From NCBI RefSeq assembly GCF_036381655.1, contig NZ_DASVCJ010000020.1, positions 1-64,000 of the forward strand: a stretch of 64,000 bases of DNA. Reading direction: 5' to 3'. A program made the translations under genes and the position numbers. This document shows positions 32,879-41,541 of this stretch, piece by piece; position 1 is the stretch's first letter, and each line of letters begins with the position of its first letter. Source of the stretch: Ferrovibrio sp036381655. Its GTDB lineage: Bacteria; Pseudomonadota; Alphaproteobacteria; Ferrovibrionales; Ferrovibrionaceae. Below the pieces are notes generated by a model. It made no database searches, was not told the origin of the DNA, and was given only the letters and a program-made list of their open reading frames with translations.

Positions 32879-34549
32879 TCAGGCGAGCAGCACGTCGAAA
32901 TGCAGATGCCCGCTGTCGCTGCTGCCATCCTTGTCGGCGATCGCATAGGCCACCGAATCATGGCCGGTGAAGCCGGGCTTCGGCGTGTAGATGCCGGCGC
33001 CCTTCGCCGCATCCCAGGCGACCTTGCCGCCCTCTGCGGTGACGCTGTCCATGCCGGTGATGTGCAGGCCGCCATCGGCGCCCTTGTCGTTCATCAGCAG
33101 ATACTTGCCGGCGAAGTAATCCTTCGTGCCGGCCTTGATCCGGTGATAATCGTCGCCGACCGAGACCGGGTTGCCGCTGCCGCCAGTGGCCGGCGGGGCG
33201 GCACCGGCCGCGTCCGAGCCCGAACCGGAGCCTGAACCGCCGGTGCCGGTGCCGGTGCCCGTTCCCGTGCCAGAGCTGGTGCCGCTGCCGACCTGCACAT
33301 GGATCGTCGCCGTATCGCTGCTGCCATCGGCATCCTTCAGCGTGTAATCGAAGGAATCCTTGCCCTGCCAGCCTTTCGGCGGGATGTAGCGCACCGTGCC
33401 GTTGCTGGCATCCCAGGTGATGGTCGCGCCGGCATCGCTGTGGGTTTCGACATGACTGACATGCAGGCCGCCATCGGCGCCCTTGTCGTTCCAGGTGAGA
33501 TACTTGGTGTTGAACCAGAGCGACTTGTCGGGATCGATCTTGTAATTGTCGTCATAGGCGAGGACCGGATTGCCGCTGCCGCCCGAGGCCGGCGGAGCCG
33601 AGCCGGCATTCGTACCGCCTGACGTGCCACCCGACGTTCCGCCCGATGTGCCGCCGGCAGGATTGGCGGCCTTGGCGTGATCGAGGTGCATGGCGAAATC
33701 GTGGTAGATCTCGCTCTGGTGCTTCTGCACGGTTTCCGAGCCGTAAAAGCTGCCATTCATCAGGCTGGGCGCCTTGTTGTCGGACCAGTAATGGTCGCCG
33801 TGGCCGGTCTTCACATAGGCGCCGCCCCAGCTATCGGCGGCCGGATTGTTGTTGTCGGCATTGTCGATGAGATAGAGCAGCGAGGGCGTATCGCCCATCT
33901 TCAGGCCCCAGGGGCGCGCGTGGTAGAAATACTCGCCCAGCGCGCCATGGCCCTGCGCGTCGCTCATGCGCCAGCTATTGTTGCCGGCGCCGCCGTCATC
34001 GACATACATGCCGCGCATCGTGGTGTTGCTCTCGATCCACCACAGATCCTTGAAGGTGTTGTAGATGTAGTCGCGGGCGGCGGTATCCTGCTGGGTATTC
34101 CAGGCCCCCAGGCTGTAAAGCCTGATCTTGCCGGCGATGGACGGATCGTCATGCAGCGCCTGGGCGACATCGGTCAGCGCGCCCCAGGCGAGCACCCAGA
34201 GCGGCTCGGCCGAGGCCTTCGCGGCGGCGACGATCTGCTTGGAGCCTTCGGTTGCCGTCGAATAGCCCTGCGCGGGCGCGACATGAACATTGCCCTGCTT
34301 GGTGATCGAGCGCAGGTAATCCGGCGTCGCATAATCGGCCGACCAGGTCTTCAGCTTGCCGTAATCCTGCGCATAGGCGTCGATCACCTTGCGGATATCC
34401 GCCGTGCTGCCGGAATGGCCGGTCGGCGTGGAGACCAGGCCGACCAGGTTGACCTTGTCGCCATAGAGCAGGGCATGAACCATCGACTGGGCATCGTCGG
34501 GATCCGAGCCGCCGATATCGGTGGAGATGAGTACGCGTGGCTTGGCCAT
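32879..34549 (-). CDS. Secreted nucleoside-hydrolase-like (DUF1593) protein with cadherin-like domains
   Basis: A 556-residue multidomain protein. Residues 1-295 are a DUF1593/nucleoside-hydrolase-like domain with the metal-site motif RVLISTDIGGSDPDDAQ and PLWVLAWGALTDVAQAL. A repetitive GTSGG linker follows, then a cadherin/Big-like beta-domain (about 330-425, LTWNDKGADGGLHVSHV to GKDSFDYTLKDADGSSDTAT), a second GT-rich linker, and a second copy of that domain reaching the C-terminus. There is no N-terminal signal peptide. With the type I exporter genes directly upstream on the same strand, C-terminal-signal secretion is the best reading. The substrate (ribonucleoside or glycoside) is not known. 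No RTX nonapeptides are seen. Confidence 0.82.
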   Translation of the reverse strand: MAKPRVLISTDIGGSDPDDAQSMVHALLYGDKVNLVGLVSTPTGHSGSTADIRKVIDAYAQDYGKLKTWSADYATPDYLRSITKQGNVHVAPAQGYSTATEGSKQIVAAAKASAEPLWVLAWGALTDVAQALHDDPSIAGKIRLYSLGAWNTQQDTAARDYIYNTFKDLWWIESNTTMRGMYVDDGGAGNNSWRMSDAQGHGALGEYFYHARPWGLKMGDTPSLLYLIDNADNNNPAADSWGGAYVKTGHGDHYWSDNKAPSLMNGSFYGSETVQKHQSEIYHDFAMHLDHAKAANPAGGTSGGTSGGTSGGTNAGSAPPASGGSGNPVLAYDDNYKIDPDKSLWFNTKYLTWNDKGADGGLHVSHVETHSDAGATITWDASNGTVRYIPPKGWQGKDSFDYTLKDADGSSDTATIHVQVGSGTSSGTGTGTGTGTGGSGSGSGSDAAGAAPPATGGSGNPVSVGDDYHRIKAGTKDYFAGKYLLMNDKGADGGLHITGMDSVTAEGGKVAWDAAKGAGIYTPKPGFTGHDSVAYAIADKDGSSDSGHLHFDVLLA

Positions 34550-34623
34550 GAGGGGTCCTTTTTACGCTAGGGATATTGCAAACCGGGTAATGTGCGTAAG
34601 GTGCGTGATTTCCGATCTGCGCC

Positions 34624-35946
34624 TCAGCTTTCGTTCATGCTCTGCCGCAGCGAGTCGATGAGGGGCTGGGTCAGATAGCCGAGCGCGGTGCGCGTGCCGG
34701 CCATGACCATGACCTCGGCGGGCATGCCCGGCGTGAGTTCGATATCGGGCGCCAGCCGGGCGAGCTGCGCGCGGTCGACCTCGACGCGGACCAGGTAATA
34801 AGGCTTGCTGCTGTTGGGCTCGACGATGCGGTCGGCCGAGACGCTGCGCACCCGGCCCTCGATGCGCGGCTGGTTGCGCAGCTTGTAGGCCGAGAGCACC
34901 ACGCGGGCCGGCAGGCCTTCATGCACGATGTCGATGTCGTTCGGCGCGATATGCGCCTCGATCAGCAATTCGTCGTCGCGCGGCACGATGTCGAGGATCG
35001 GCTGGCCGGCGCCGACGATGCCGCCGATGGTGCGCGCCTTCATCTGCACGACGGTGCCGGCGACCGGCGCGATGACCACGGTCCGGCGCAGCACGTCCTC
35101 GGCCGCCGCCAGCTTGTCGCGCGCCGCGGCGATCTGCCCGGTGACATCGGCCAGTTGCGTGCTGATCTCCTCCTGGCGCTGCGATTCCATCGTGCTGATC
35201 TGCACATCGGTTTCGGCGATGGTCTGCAGCGCGCGGGCGATGGCGGCCTCGTTGGCGCCGCGCGCGCCGACGATCTCGGCCTGGGCGCGCTGCAGCGCCA
35301 GCAGCCGCGGGCGGCGCTCCAGCCCCTTTTCCAGCAGCGTGTTGACGCCCTTCACTTCCTCGGCGATCAGCGCGAGCTGCCGGGTCTGGCCGGCGATCTG
35401 CGCGCGCAGGCCGGCGATCTCGTCATCGACCTGGGCGCTGCGTTGCTGCAGCAGGGTGCGGCGCTGCTCCAGCGCGGCGCGGCGCTGCTGCATCAATTCG
35501 CGTTGCGCCGTCAGCAGCGCGGCGACCTCCGGCTCGGCGGCATGGCCGCGCAACTGCTCGGCGATGCGCGGCTCGCCCTCGCCGGCGCGCTCGGCCAGCA
35601 GGCGGCCTTCCACCGCCAGCAATTGCCGCAGATCGCCCAGGGCGAGGTCGCGGGCGGCGCGGGCGGCCTTGTCGTCCAGCACGATCAGCGTGTCGCCGGC
35701 CTCGACATGGCTGCCATCCTGCACCAGCAGCTGCCTGACGATGCCGCCTTCGAGATGCTGCACGGTGCGGCGGTTGCCGTCCGGACTGACGACGCCCGGC
35801 CCGAGCGCGGCGGTGGCGAGCGGCGCCAGCGCCGACCAGGCGCCGAGGCCGCCGAAAAAGGCGAGGCAGACCAAGGCGCCGGCAATGAGCGGGCGGCGCA
35901 GGCTGGCTCGCAGGTCGGGCGCCCCGATCTCGCTGAGATGGGTCAT
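34624..35946 (-). CDS. Type I secretion periplasmic adaptor (HlyD/PrtE family)
   Basis: A 440-residue membrane-fusion protein. One N-terminal helix (PLIAGALVCLAFFGGLGAWS) anchors it in the inner membrane. The lipoyl half GPGVVSPDGNRRTVQHLEGG is followed by a coiled-coil hairpin (about residues 95-290, Gln/Arg/Ala-rich) and the second lipoyl half with VVIAPVAGTVVQMKARTIGG. The C-terminal beta-domain contains ISADRIVEPNSSKPYY-like strands. It links the ABC exporter to a TolC-type outer-membrane channel. No TolC gene is in the window. It starts 22 bases after the ABC gene. Confidence 0.93.
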   Translation of the reverse strand: MTHLSEIGAPDLRASLRRPLIAGALVCLAFFGGLGAWSALAPLATAALGPGVVSPDGNRRTVQHLEGGIVRQLLVQDGSHVEAGDTLIVLDDKAARAARDLALGDLRQLLAVEGRLLAERAGEGEPRIAEQLRGHAAEPEVAALLTAQRELMQQRRAALEQRRTLLQQRSAQVDDEIAGLRAQIAGQTRQLALIAEEVKGVNTLLEKGLERRPRLLALQRAQAEIVGARGANEAAIARALQTIAETDVQISTMESQRQEEISTQLADVTGQIAAARDKLAAAEDVLRRTVVIAPVAGTVVQMKARTIGGIVGAGQPILDIVPRDDELLIEAHIAPNDIDIVHEGLPARVVLSAYKLRNQPRIEGRVRSVSADRIVEPNSSKPYYLVRVEVDRAQLARLAPDIELTPGMPAEVMVMAGTRTALGYLTQPLIDSLRQSMNES

Positions 35947-35968
35947 GAACGGATCTCCTGTAAGAAAA

Positions 35969-37699
35969 TCAGACGGTGCGGATGGCGGCCTTGCGGGCGG
36001 CGGGCTGTCCGGTCACCAGCGGCCAGACCTCTTCGATCGGACCGAAGGCCTGCGCCATGCCGTCGCGCAGGAACAGCAGCATGTCGCTATGCTCGAGCAT
36101 GCTGGGGCGGTGATTGACCATGATCACCGTGCAGCCCTGCTGCCGGGCGGCCTTGAGCGCGGCCAGCAAAGCCGCCTCGCCTTCGCCGTCCAGATGCGCG
36201 TTCGGCTCGTCCAGCACCAGCAGCTTCGGATTGCCATACAGCGCGCGGGCCAGGCCGATGCGCTGGCGCTGGCCGCCGGAGAGCTGGCTGGCGCTGGCAT
36301 CGAGGCGCGTCTCGTAGCCCTGCGGCAGGCGCAGGATCATCTCGTGCACATGCGCCTGCCGCGCCGCCGCGACGATCAGCGCCGGGTCGATGCTGTCATT
36401 GCCATGCCCCATGCGGGCGATGTTCTCGGCGACGGTGCCGGCGAACAGGGTCACCTCCTGCGGCAGATAGCCGAGATGCGGGCCGATTTCGGCGCGGTTC
36501 CAGGCGGCCAGATCGGCATGATCGAGCCGCACATGGCCGGCGCTGGGCGGCAGCGCGCCGATCAGCAGGCGGCAGAGCGTGCTCTTGCCGGCGGCGGACG
36601 GCCCGATGATGCCGAGCGACTGGCCCGGCCTGAGCGCGAAGGAGATGTTGCGCAGCACCGGCTTTTCCGCGCCCGCCGGCGCATAGGTCAGTCCTTCGAC
36701 CGAAAGCGCGCCCTGCGGCTGCGGCAGCGGCATCGGCGGCGGCGCCTGCGGATGGCGGTTGAGCAGAACGGCAAGACGCTGCCACGAGTGGCGCACGCCG
36801 ACGAACTGCTTCCAGCTTCCGAGCAGCTGGTCGATCGGCGCCAGCGCCCGGCCCAGCAGGATGGAGGCGGCGATCATGCCGCCCGAGGTCAGCTCGCCGC
36901 GCACCGCCAGCCAGGCACCAAGGCCGAGGATGGCGGTCTGCACGAACATGCGCAGCGCCTTGGTCAGGCCATGCAGCCGCAATGTGCGGTCGGCGGCATT
37001 CTGCTGCGCCGTCAGCGCGCGATCCTGCGCGCCGCGCCAGCGGCTCAGCAAGGCCGGCAGCAGGCCGAGCGCGCGGACCAGTTCGCCGCTGCGCAGCGTG
37101 GCGTCGGCCAGCGCATAGGCGTTGACCTGATGCGCTTCGCCCTCATGCACCGCGCGGCGGGTGAGCCATTCGCCCGCCACCATCAGGGCCAGCAGCAAAA
37201 GGCCGGCGCCGAGCGCGAAGCCGCCCAGCCAGGGATGCATGATCCACAGCACGGCAAGGAAGACCGGCGTCCAGGGCGCATCGAAGAGCGGCGCCATGGC
37301 CGGCCCGGTGAGAAAGCCGCGCACCTGTGCGAGATCGCGCAAGGGCTGCGTGCCGGTCGGCGTGCCGCTGGCGGCCGCATCGAGGCCGGCGGCGATCAGG
37401 CGTCCGGCCAGCGCGCGGTCGAGCCAGGCGCCGAGGCGCGACAGCAGATTGCTGCGCACCGTCTCCAGCGCGCCGAAGGCCATATAGGCCGCCGTCGCCA
37501 TCACCGTGAGCCAGATGAGCGTATCAAGATTGGAACTGCTCAACACGCGGTCGTAGACCTGCATCATGTAGAGCGGCGAGGTCAGGACCAGCAGGTTGAT
37601 CGCCAGACTGAAGCCCGCCACCGCGAGCAGGGCAAAGCGGAACGGGCCGGTCATCAGGTGGAACAGCGATGCGGGTATTGCGGCTCGGGCAAAACTCAT
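35969..37699 (-). CDS. Type I secretion ABC transporter (PrtD family)
   Basis: A 576-residue exporter half-transporter. Six membrane helices fill residues about 15-300 (ALLAVAGFSLAINLLVLTSP, SPLYMMQVYDRVL). The ATPase follows with Walker A GPSAAGKST, the signature LSGGQRQRIGLARAL and Walker B LLVLDEPNAHLD. There is no C39 peptidase domain, as in PrtD-type exporters of proteases and other large proteins. It heads the operon ABC, HlyD, nucleoside-hydrolase-like protein. The 227-base gap upstream, 37700-37926, should hold the promoter but no clear box was seen. Confidence 0.94.
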   Translation of the reverse strand: MSFARAAIPASLFHLMTGPFRFALLAVAGFSLAINLLVLTSPLYMMQVYDRVLSSSNLDTLIWLTVMATAAYMAFGALETVRSNLLSRLGAWLDRALAGRLIAAGLDAAASGTPTGTQPLRDLAQVRGFLTGPAMAPLFDAPWTPVFLAVLWIMHPWLGGFALGAGLLLLALMVAGEWLTRRAVHEGEAHQVNAYALADATLRSGELVRALGLLPALLSRWRGAQDRALTAQQNAADRTLRLHGLTKALRMFVQTAILGLGAWLAVRGELTSGGMIAASILLGRALAPIDQLLGSWKQFVGVRHSWQRLAVLLNRHPQAPPPMPLPQPQGALSVEGLTYAPAGAEKPVLRNISFALRPGQSLGIIGPSAAGKSTLCRLLIGALPPSAGHVRLDHADLAAWNRAEIGPHLGYLPQEVTLFAGTVAENIARMGHGNDSIDPALIVAAARQAHVHEMILRLPQGYETRLDASASQLSGGQRQRIGLARALYGNPKLLVLDEPNAHLDGEGEAALLAALKAARQQGCTVIMVNHRPSMLEHSDMLLFLRDGMAQAFGPIEEVWPLVTGQPAARKAAIRTV

Positions 37700-37926
37700 C
37701 GGACGGTGTCTCCTTCAACGATGCGGCAGACACCATGTTCAGTTCCGGTTGTAAACCTGGGTGGGAGCGAGGGTTATCGGGTGGTAAGCAGCGCGCGCGA
37801 GCTTCTCACAGCGATGCCACATGCAGGCTTCCGCCATCACAGGATTCGCCCCCCGCCGATCACAGCAGCATCACAAGCCTTACCGCGATTTTAAGGCTTT
37901 GGCGAAAAACCGCCGCGCGGGGCGAA

Positions 37927-38433
37927 TCAATCCGGCGCGCCGGCGCCGCGGGCGAGACAGGCCTCGAGCGCGTCGAGAAACGGGAGCTGGTTCTTGTGAA
38001 TGCGCCGGCGCGCCGTCGCCAGGTCGAACCAGGCCGCCCGGTCGGCTTCGGGAAAATCGCGCATTTGCCCCGAGCGCGGCGGCCATTCCATGCTGAAGCT
38101 GTTGCTGCGCAGCCTGGCCGGATCGCAATCGCCTTCGATGGCCCAGGCCTGGATGATTTTCTGCCCGTGCTTGTAACGGCCGAGAGCGATGGCCGCGCCG
38201 GAGGCCGCGACCTCGGCGGGCGCAAAGCCGGTTTCCTCGGCAAATTCGCGCTGCGCCGCAGCCAGGGCATCCTCGTCGGGGTCGATCTCGCCTTTCGGCA
38301 TCGACCAGGCATGCGCGTCCTTGCCGGCCCAGAACGGCCCGCCGGGATGCACCAGCAGAACCTCGATGCCGGCGCCGTGACGGCCGGTTTTGTCGCGGCG
38401 ATACAGCAATAAGCCGGCGCTGTGCTTCATCAT
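37927..38433 (-). CDS. NUDIX hydrolase
   Basis: A 168-residue NUDIX protein, MKHSAGLLLYRRD at the start and a complete NUDIX box (G-x5-E-x7-REF-x-EE-x-G) in PKGEIDPDEDALAAAQREFA and the following EETGF. SMPKGE and IQAWAIEGDCDP match the small predicted-NTP-pyrophosphohydrolase branch that works on diadenosine polyphosphates or capped nucleotides; the substrate is not assigned. The ATG at 38431-38433 (or the adjacent one at 38430) is preferred to a TTG at 38442. It is divergent from the phasin-like gene across the FNR-type boxes. Confidence 0.88.
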   Translation of the reverse strand: MMKHSAGLLLYRRDKTGRHGAGIEVLLVHPGGPFWAGKDAHAWSMPKGEIDPDEDALAAAQREFAEETGFAPAEVAASGAAIALGRYKHGQKIIQAWAIEGDCDPARLRSNSFSMEWPPRSGQMRDFPEADRAAWFDLATARRRIHKNQLPFLDALEACLARGAGAPD

Positions 38434-38457
38434 GACAGTCAAACGACGGTGCCAACC

Positions 38458-38490
38458 TTAATCCGGATCGCCAATTTTAATCTGGATCAA
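38458..38490 (+). promoter_or_regulatory. FNR/FixK-type boxes upstream of the phasin-like gene
   Basis: TTAATCTGGATCAA (38477-38490) fits TTGAT-N4-ATCAA with one change. A weaker copy, TTAATCCGGATCGC (38458-38471), lies one turn and a half to the left. The strong box ends 58 bases before the ATG at 38548, a normal position for CRP/FNR-family activation. Confidence 0.6.
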
Positions 38491-38547
38491 TGCCGCCGTC
38501 TTCGTCCTGCCGATAATCGGAAGATCACATGCGGAAGGAGAGCGGAA

Positions 38548-38928
38548 ATGGCGATGGTGCATCAACGCGAACCCGGCAAGACCGCCGAAACGGACAATCT
38601 GCTTCCCGGAAAGATGTTCGAGGCCATGACCGGCGCGATGGAGGCTTTCTGGTCCAACCAGCATCGGATCCTAACGCTCTACGGCGATTTCGCCAGCCAC
38701 TGGGTGGAGCGCCGGCAGCAGGCCGCGCAGACGGGCCTCGACGCGATGCGGGAGATGCTGGCCTCGAACGGCCAGCCGGCCAGGCTGCCGGAAATCGCCA
38801 ATGCCTGGCTGCGCGGCAGCTTCGAGCGCGTTTCAGCCGACATGCAAAAATACCGGGAATGCTGCAGCGCGATTGCCGCCGCGCTGCAGGTCGCGCCCGC
38901 GCAAGGCGGCAAGCCGGCCAGGCATTGA
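38548..38928 (+). CDS. Phasin-like helical protein
   Basis: A 126-residue all-helical, amphipathic protein: KMFEAMTGAMEAFWSNQHRI, LYGDFASHWVERRQQAAQTG and SFERVSADMQKYRECCSAIA. The heptad-like hydrophobic pattern and small size resemble phasin-family proteins that coat polyhydroxyalkanoate granules, but identity is tentative. AAGGAGAG lies seven bases before the ATG, a strong ribosome site. It begins the cluster that includes DUF2267, HPF, regulator and Hsp20 genes, and its likely FNR-type control fits storage metabolism at low oxygen. Confidence 0.6.
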   Translation: MAMVHQREPGKTAETDNLLPGKMFEAMTGAMEAFWSNQHRILTLYGDFASHWVERRQQAAQTGLDAMREMLASNGQPARLPEIANAWLRGSFERVSADMQKYRECCSAIAAALQVAPAQGGKPARH

Positions 38929-38991
38929 CGCCGTTGCCAGTGCGGCCGCGGCGGATGCCTTCGACCTCAGTCAGCGTAAGAGGATTTTGCC

Positions 38992-39406
38992 ATGACCGTG
39001 ACCGGCCTGCGCGGTTTCGACACCACGGCGCACGAGACCAGCCAATGGCTGAGAAGCCTGATGGCGTGCCTGGAAACGGACGACCGGCATCTGGCCTATG
39101 CCGCCTTGCGGAGCATGCTGCATGCCCTGCGCGACCGCCTCGGCTGGAGAATGCGGCTCATCTTTCGGCGCAACTGCCGATGCTGATCCGCGGCCTGTAT
39201 TACGAGGGCCGGCGTCCCGGCCGGCAGAAGCCGAGGGAGCGGCACCGCGAGGAATTCCTGCAGCAGAACTCGCCGCCGCCAAGGCGCCGCTGGATCCCGA
39301 GGTCGCCGCCATCGCGGTATTCGATGTGATGGCTGCGCATCTGGATCCCGGCGAGACGGTCAAGGTGCTCGGCCTGCTGCCGGCGGAACTGCGCGACCTG
39401 CTCTGA
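38992..39406 (+). pseudogene. Frameshifted DUF2267 protein
   Basis: The DUF2267 pattern is spread over three frames. MTVTGLRGFDTTAHETSQWL and AALRSMLHALRDRLG run in frame from the ATG at 38992. NAAHLSAQLPMLIRGLYYEG and HREEFLQ continue in a second frame from about 39150. AELAAAKAPLDPEVAAIAVF and PGETVKVLGLLPAELRDLL finish in a third from about 39265. Two small indels therefore break an otherwise complete gene of about 138 codons. Such proteins are typical of low-oxygen and stress clusters; function is unknown. A strong AGGAGG follows the stop but no start codon is spaced for it. Confidence 0.75.
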
Positions 39407-39525
39407 CAGGAGGAACCGTAGCCGGGCGCGGCCGCCCTACCTCCAATTCGCAGCGCGTCCGGCTGAAGCAGGCAGGCCCTGCGCTGCGTCTTTCCTGGCA
39501 TAGTGGGCCGGACGAGGACAACGCC

Positions 39526-39903
39526 ATGCACCTGCCGCTGCAGATTTCCTTCCATGGCATGGACCATTCCCATGCGGTCGAGGCGCGCATCCTCGAGAAG
39601 GCCAGGGCGCTCGAACGATTTTACCGCGGCATCTCGTCCTGCCGGGTGGTGATCGACGCGCCGCAGCGCCAGCAGAACAGCCGGCAGCCGCAGAAAGGCC
39701 GGCTTTACCGCATCCGCATCGACATCACGATGCCCGGCGGCGAGCTGGTGGTCGGCCGCACCGCCGATGACGGCCATGCCCATGAGGATATCCAGGCGGC
39801 GATCCGCGATGCGTTCGATGCTGCGGCCCGTCTGCTGGCGGACCGGGCCAGGGCGCAGCGGCATGGCCTGCGGACGCGCGAAAGGCGGCAGCGGCAGGAA
39901 TGA
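39526..39903 (+). CDS. Ribosome hibernation factor HPF/RaiA family
   Basis: A 125-residue HPF/YfiA-fold protein: LQISFHGMDHSHAVEARILE, KARALERFYRGISSCRVVID and GGELVVGRTADDGHAHEDIQ with AIRDAFDAAARLLADR. It is the short form, without the long-HPF C-terminal dimerization domain, so by family it should stabilise 70S or 100S ribosomes in stationary phase or low energy. GAGGA lies before the ATG. It is in the cluster with Hsp20 and the DUF2267 remnant. A Lys/Arg-rich tail ends the protein. Confidence 0.82.
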   Translation: MHLPLQISFHGMDHSHAVEARILEKARALERFYRGISSCRVVIDAPQRQQNSRQPQKGRLYRIRIDITMPGGELVVGRTADDGHAHEDIQAAIRDAFDAAARLLADRARAQRHGLRTRERRQRQE

Positions 39904-40052
39904 TCATCGGCACGGCCATGCGAGACGGATTGCGGCCACAAAAATACCACTGGCGGGCGAAGCGACTTCCATCACGATGGTGGACCTGCCGGCCGCCGCG
40001 ACCGTGGCGGGGCCGATCATCGGGATAGCGATACCGCCCACGCTTGCTGGTC

Positions 40053-40853
40053 ATGTCGGAAAGAAAGGCACAGCTTCGCTTCCGGGAAGCCTTCCGCATC
40101 ATCCTCGTCGATGCCGACGAGGATTACCGCGATGCCGTCTGCAGCGAGCTGGCCGATCAGGGCTTCATCGTCCGCAGCATGGGACATGGCGCCGCGCTGC
40201 TGGACTATTTCGCCCAGGGCGGCAGCGGCGAGATCGTCGTCATGGACTGGCGCCTGCCGGGCCTGTCGGGCGCCGCCCTGCTGGCGCAATTGCGCCAGCG
40301 CGGCATCGGACTGCCGGTGATCTTCCTGACCGGACTGACCGACATCGCGCATGAGAGCGAGGCGCTGGACAGCGGCGCGCTCGATTTCGTCTCCAAGTCG
40401 CGCGGCAGCGCGATCCTGGCCAAGCGCATCCGCCTGATCCTTGCCTCCGCGCACCCTGCGGGCCGGCGGCGTCCGCCGCAGGATTGCATCCGCCATGGCA
40501 ACCTCACGCTGCGGCCGCAGGCCAGCCGCGCGCTGTGGTGCGGCCAGGATGTCGGCCTGACCGTGGCGGAATACAACATCGTGTATCTGCTGCTGCGGAA
40601 TCTGGGCGAATACGTCACCTACCGGGCGATCTACGATCGCGTCCACCATGCCGGCTTCATGGCCGGGCATGGCGATGACGGCTACCGCACGAATGTGCGC
40701 TCCTCCGTCAAGCGCATCCGCAACAAGTTCCGCGCCGTCGATCCCGGCTTTTCGCAGCTGGAGAATTTCGCCGCCTTCGGCTATCGCTGGCGCGACGACG
40801 AGCTGCGCCCCGCCGCCGGTCAGCCGCAATCGGCAGAGCGGCTGGAAGGCTGA
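40053..40853 (+). CDS. OmpR/ChvI-like response regulator
   Basis: A 266-residue two-domain regulator. The receiver domain has the acidic pair Asp20/Asp22 region (ILVDADED), the phospho-acceptor Asp65 (VVMDWRLPG), Thr in IFLTGLTD and Lys in FVSKSRG. The winged-helix domain contains VGLTVAEYNIVYLLLRNLGE, GYRTNVRSSVKRIRNKFR and LENFAAFGYRW. The receiver wording (LDSGALDFVSKSRGS) resembles ChvI of the ChvG-ChvI acid/envelope-stress system, but no ChvG kinase is in the window. The ATG at 40053 was chosen over a TTG three codons earlier. A phospho-activated DNA-binding regulator is certain, the pathway is not. Confidence 0.85.
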   Translation: MSERKAQLRFREAFRIILVDADEDYRDAVCSELADQGFIVRSMGHGAALLDYFAQGGSGEIVVMDWRLPGLSGAALLAQLRQRGIGLPVIFLTGLTDIAHESEALDSGALDFVSKSRGSAILAKRIRLILASAHPAGRRRPPQDCIRHGNLTLRPQASRALWCGQDVGLTVAEYNIVYLLLRNLGEYVTYRAIYDRVHHAGFMAGHGDDGYRTNVRSSVKRIRNKFRAVDPGFSQLENFAAFGYRWRDDELRPAAGQPQSAERLEG

Positions 40854-40915
40854 CGCGCGCCTGGCGGCGGGCCGAATCCGCGGCCCGCCGCTGCAGCGCG
40901 ACGCCCAATGCGGCA

Positions 40916-41374
40916 TCAGGCCGCCGGCTTGACCTCGATCCTGCGCGTTTCCGGCTTGGCGCCGGCTTTCTTGGGAATGACGAGGCTGAGCACGCCGTCC
41001 TTGCTGGTGGCGGCGATCTTCGCATCGTCGGCATCCTCCGGCAGGGCGAGCGAGCGCTCGAAACCGCCATAGGCGCGCTCGACGCGGAGATAGTTCCTGC
41101 CCTTCTCTTCCTTCTCGCTGCTCTTCTCGCCCTTGATCGTCAGCACGCCGTTGGCCACGGAGACCTGGACGTCCTTGGCCGGAACGCCGGGCAGTTCGGC
41201 GTCGAGCTGATACTCCTTCTCGGTTTCCTTGAAGTCGATCTTCGGCGCTTCCAGGCCGTTCCTGAAATGCAGCCGCGGCAGCGAGAAATCGTCGAAGAAG
41301 CTGCCGAAGAGGCGGTCCACCTCCTGGTGCAGCGTCGCGAGCGGGTTGGTCGGAATGATCTGCTTGTTGGTCAT
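40916..41374 (-). CDS. Small heat-shock protein Hsp20
   Basis: A 152-residue alpha-crystallin-type chaperone. The crystallin domain runs from about residue 45 (KIDFKETEKEYQLDAELPGV) to RVERAYGGFERSLALPED and GVLSLVIPKK, and the C-terminal tail holds an I-x-V motif (RRIEVKPAA). It holds unfolding proteins for refolding. The second of two ATGs (41374) is chosen because AGGAG is seven bases upstream; the first (41380) is too close. It is divergent from the 65-residue protein gene across an FNR-type box. Confidence 0.92.
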   Translation of the reverse strand: MTNKQIIPTNPLATLHQEVDRLFGSFFDDFSLPRLHFRNGLEAPKIDFKETEKEYQLDAELPGVPAKDVQVSVANGVLTIKGEKSSEKEEKGRNYLRVERAYGGFERSLALPEDADDAKIAATSKDGVLSLVIPKKAGAKPETRRIEVKPAA

Positions 41375-41445
41375 GGTCATGCTCCTGAAATGAACGGAGG
41401 GAATTGACGCGGGCATGACGCTAGGCGGGACAAAATGTCTTTTCC

Positions 41446-41459
41446 TTAATCTAGGTCAA
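41446..41459. promoter_or_regulatory. FNR/FixK-type box between Hsp20 and the small-protein gene
   Basis: TTAATCTAGGTCAA (minus strand TTGACCTAGATTAA) keeps 12 of 14 positions of TTGA-TCTAGA-TCAA-type sites. It is 72 bases before the Hsp20 start and 83 before the ATG at 41542, so it could serve both divergent genes. No clear RpoH promoter was seen for hsp20. Confidence 0.5.
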
Positions 41460-41541
41460 AGTCAGGACACAATCCGGCCGGCATAGTGCCATCGACGACG
41501 ACGAATTGGTGGTAGCGCGGCGCAGCGCAGCAGGAGGCGAG

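Noticed and set aside
34928..37894. 988-codon plus-strand frame across the type I secretion genes
   Set aside because: Low-complexity Ser/Ala/Arg translation, antisense to clear ABC and HlyD genes.
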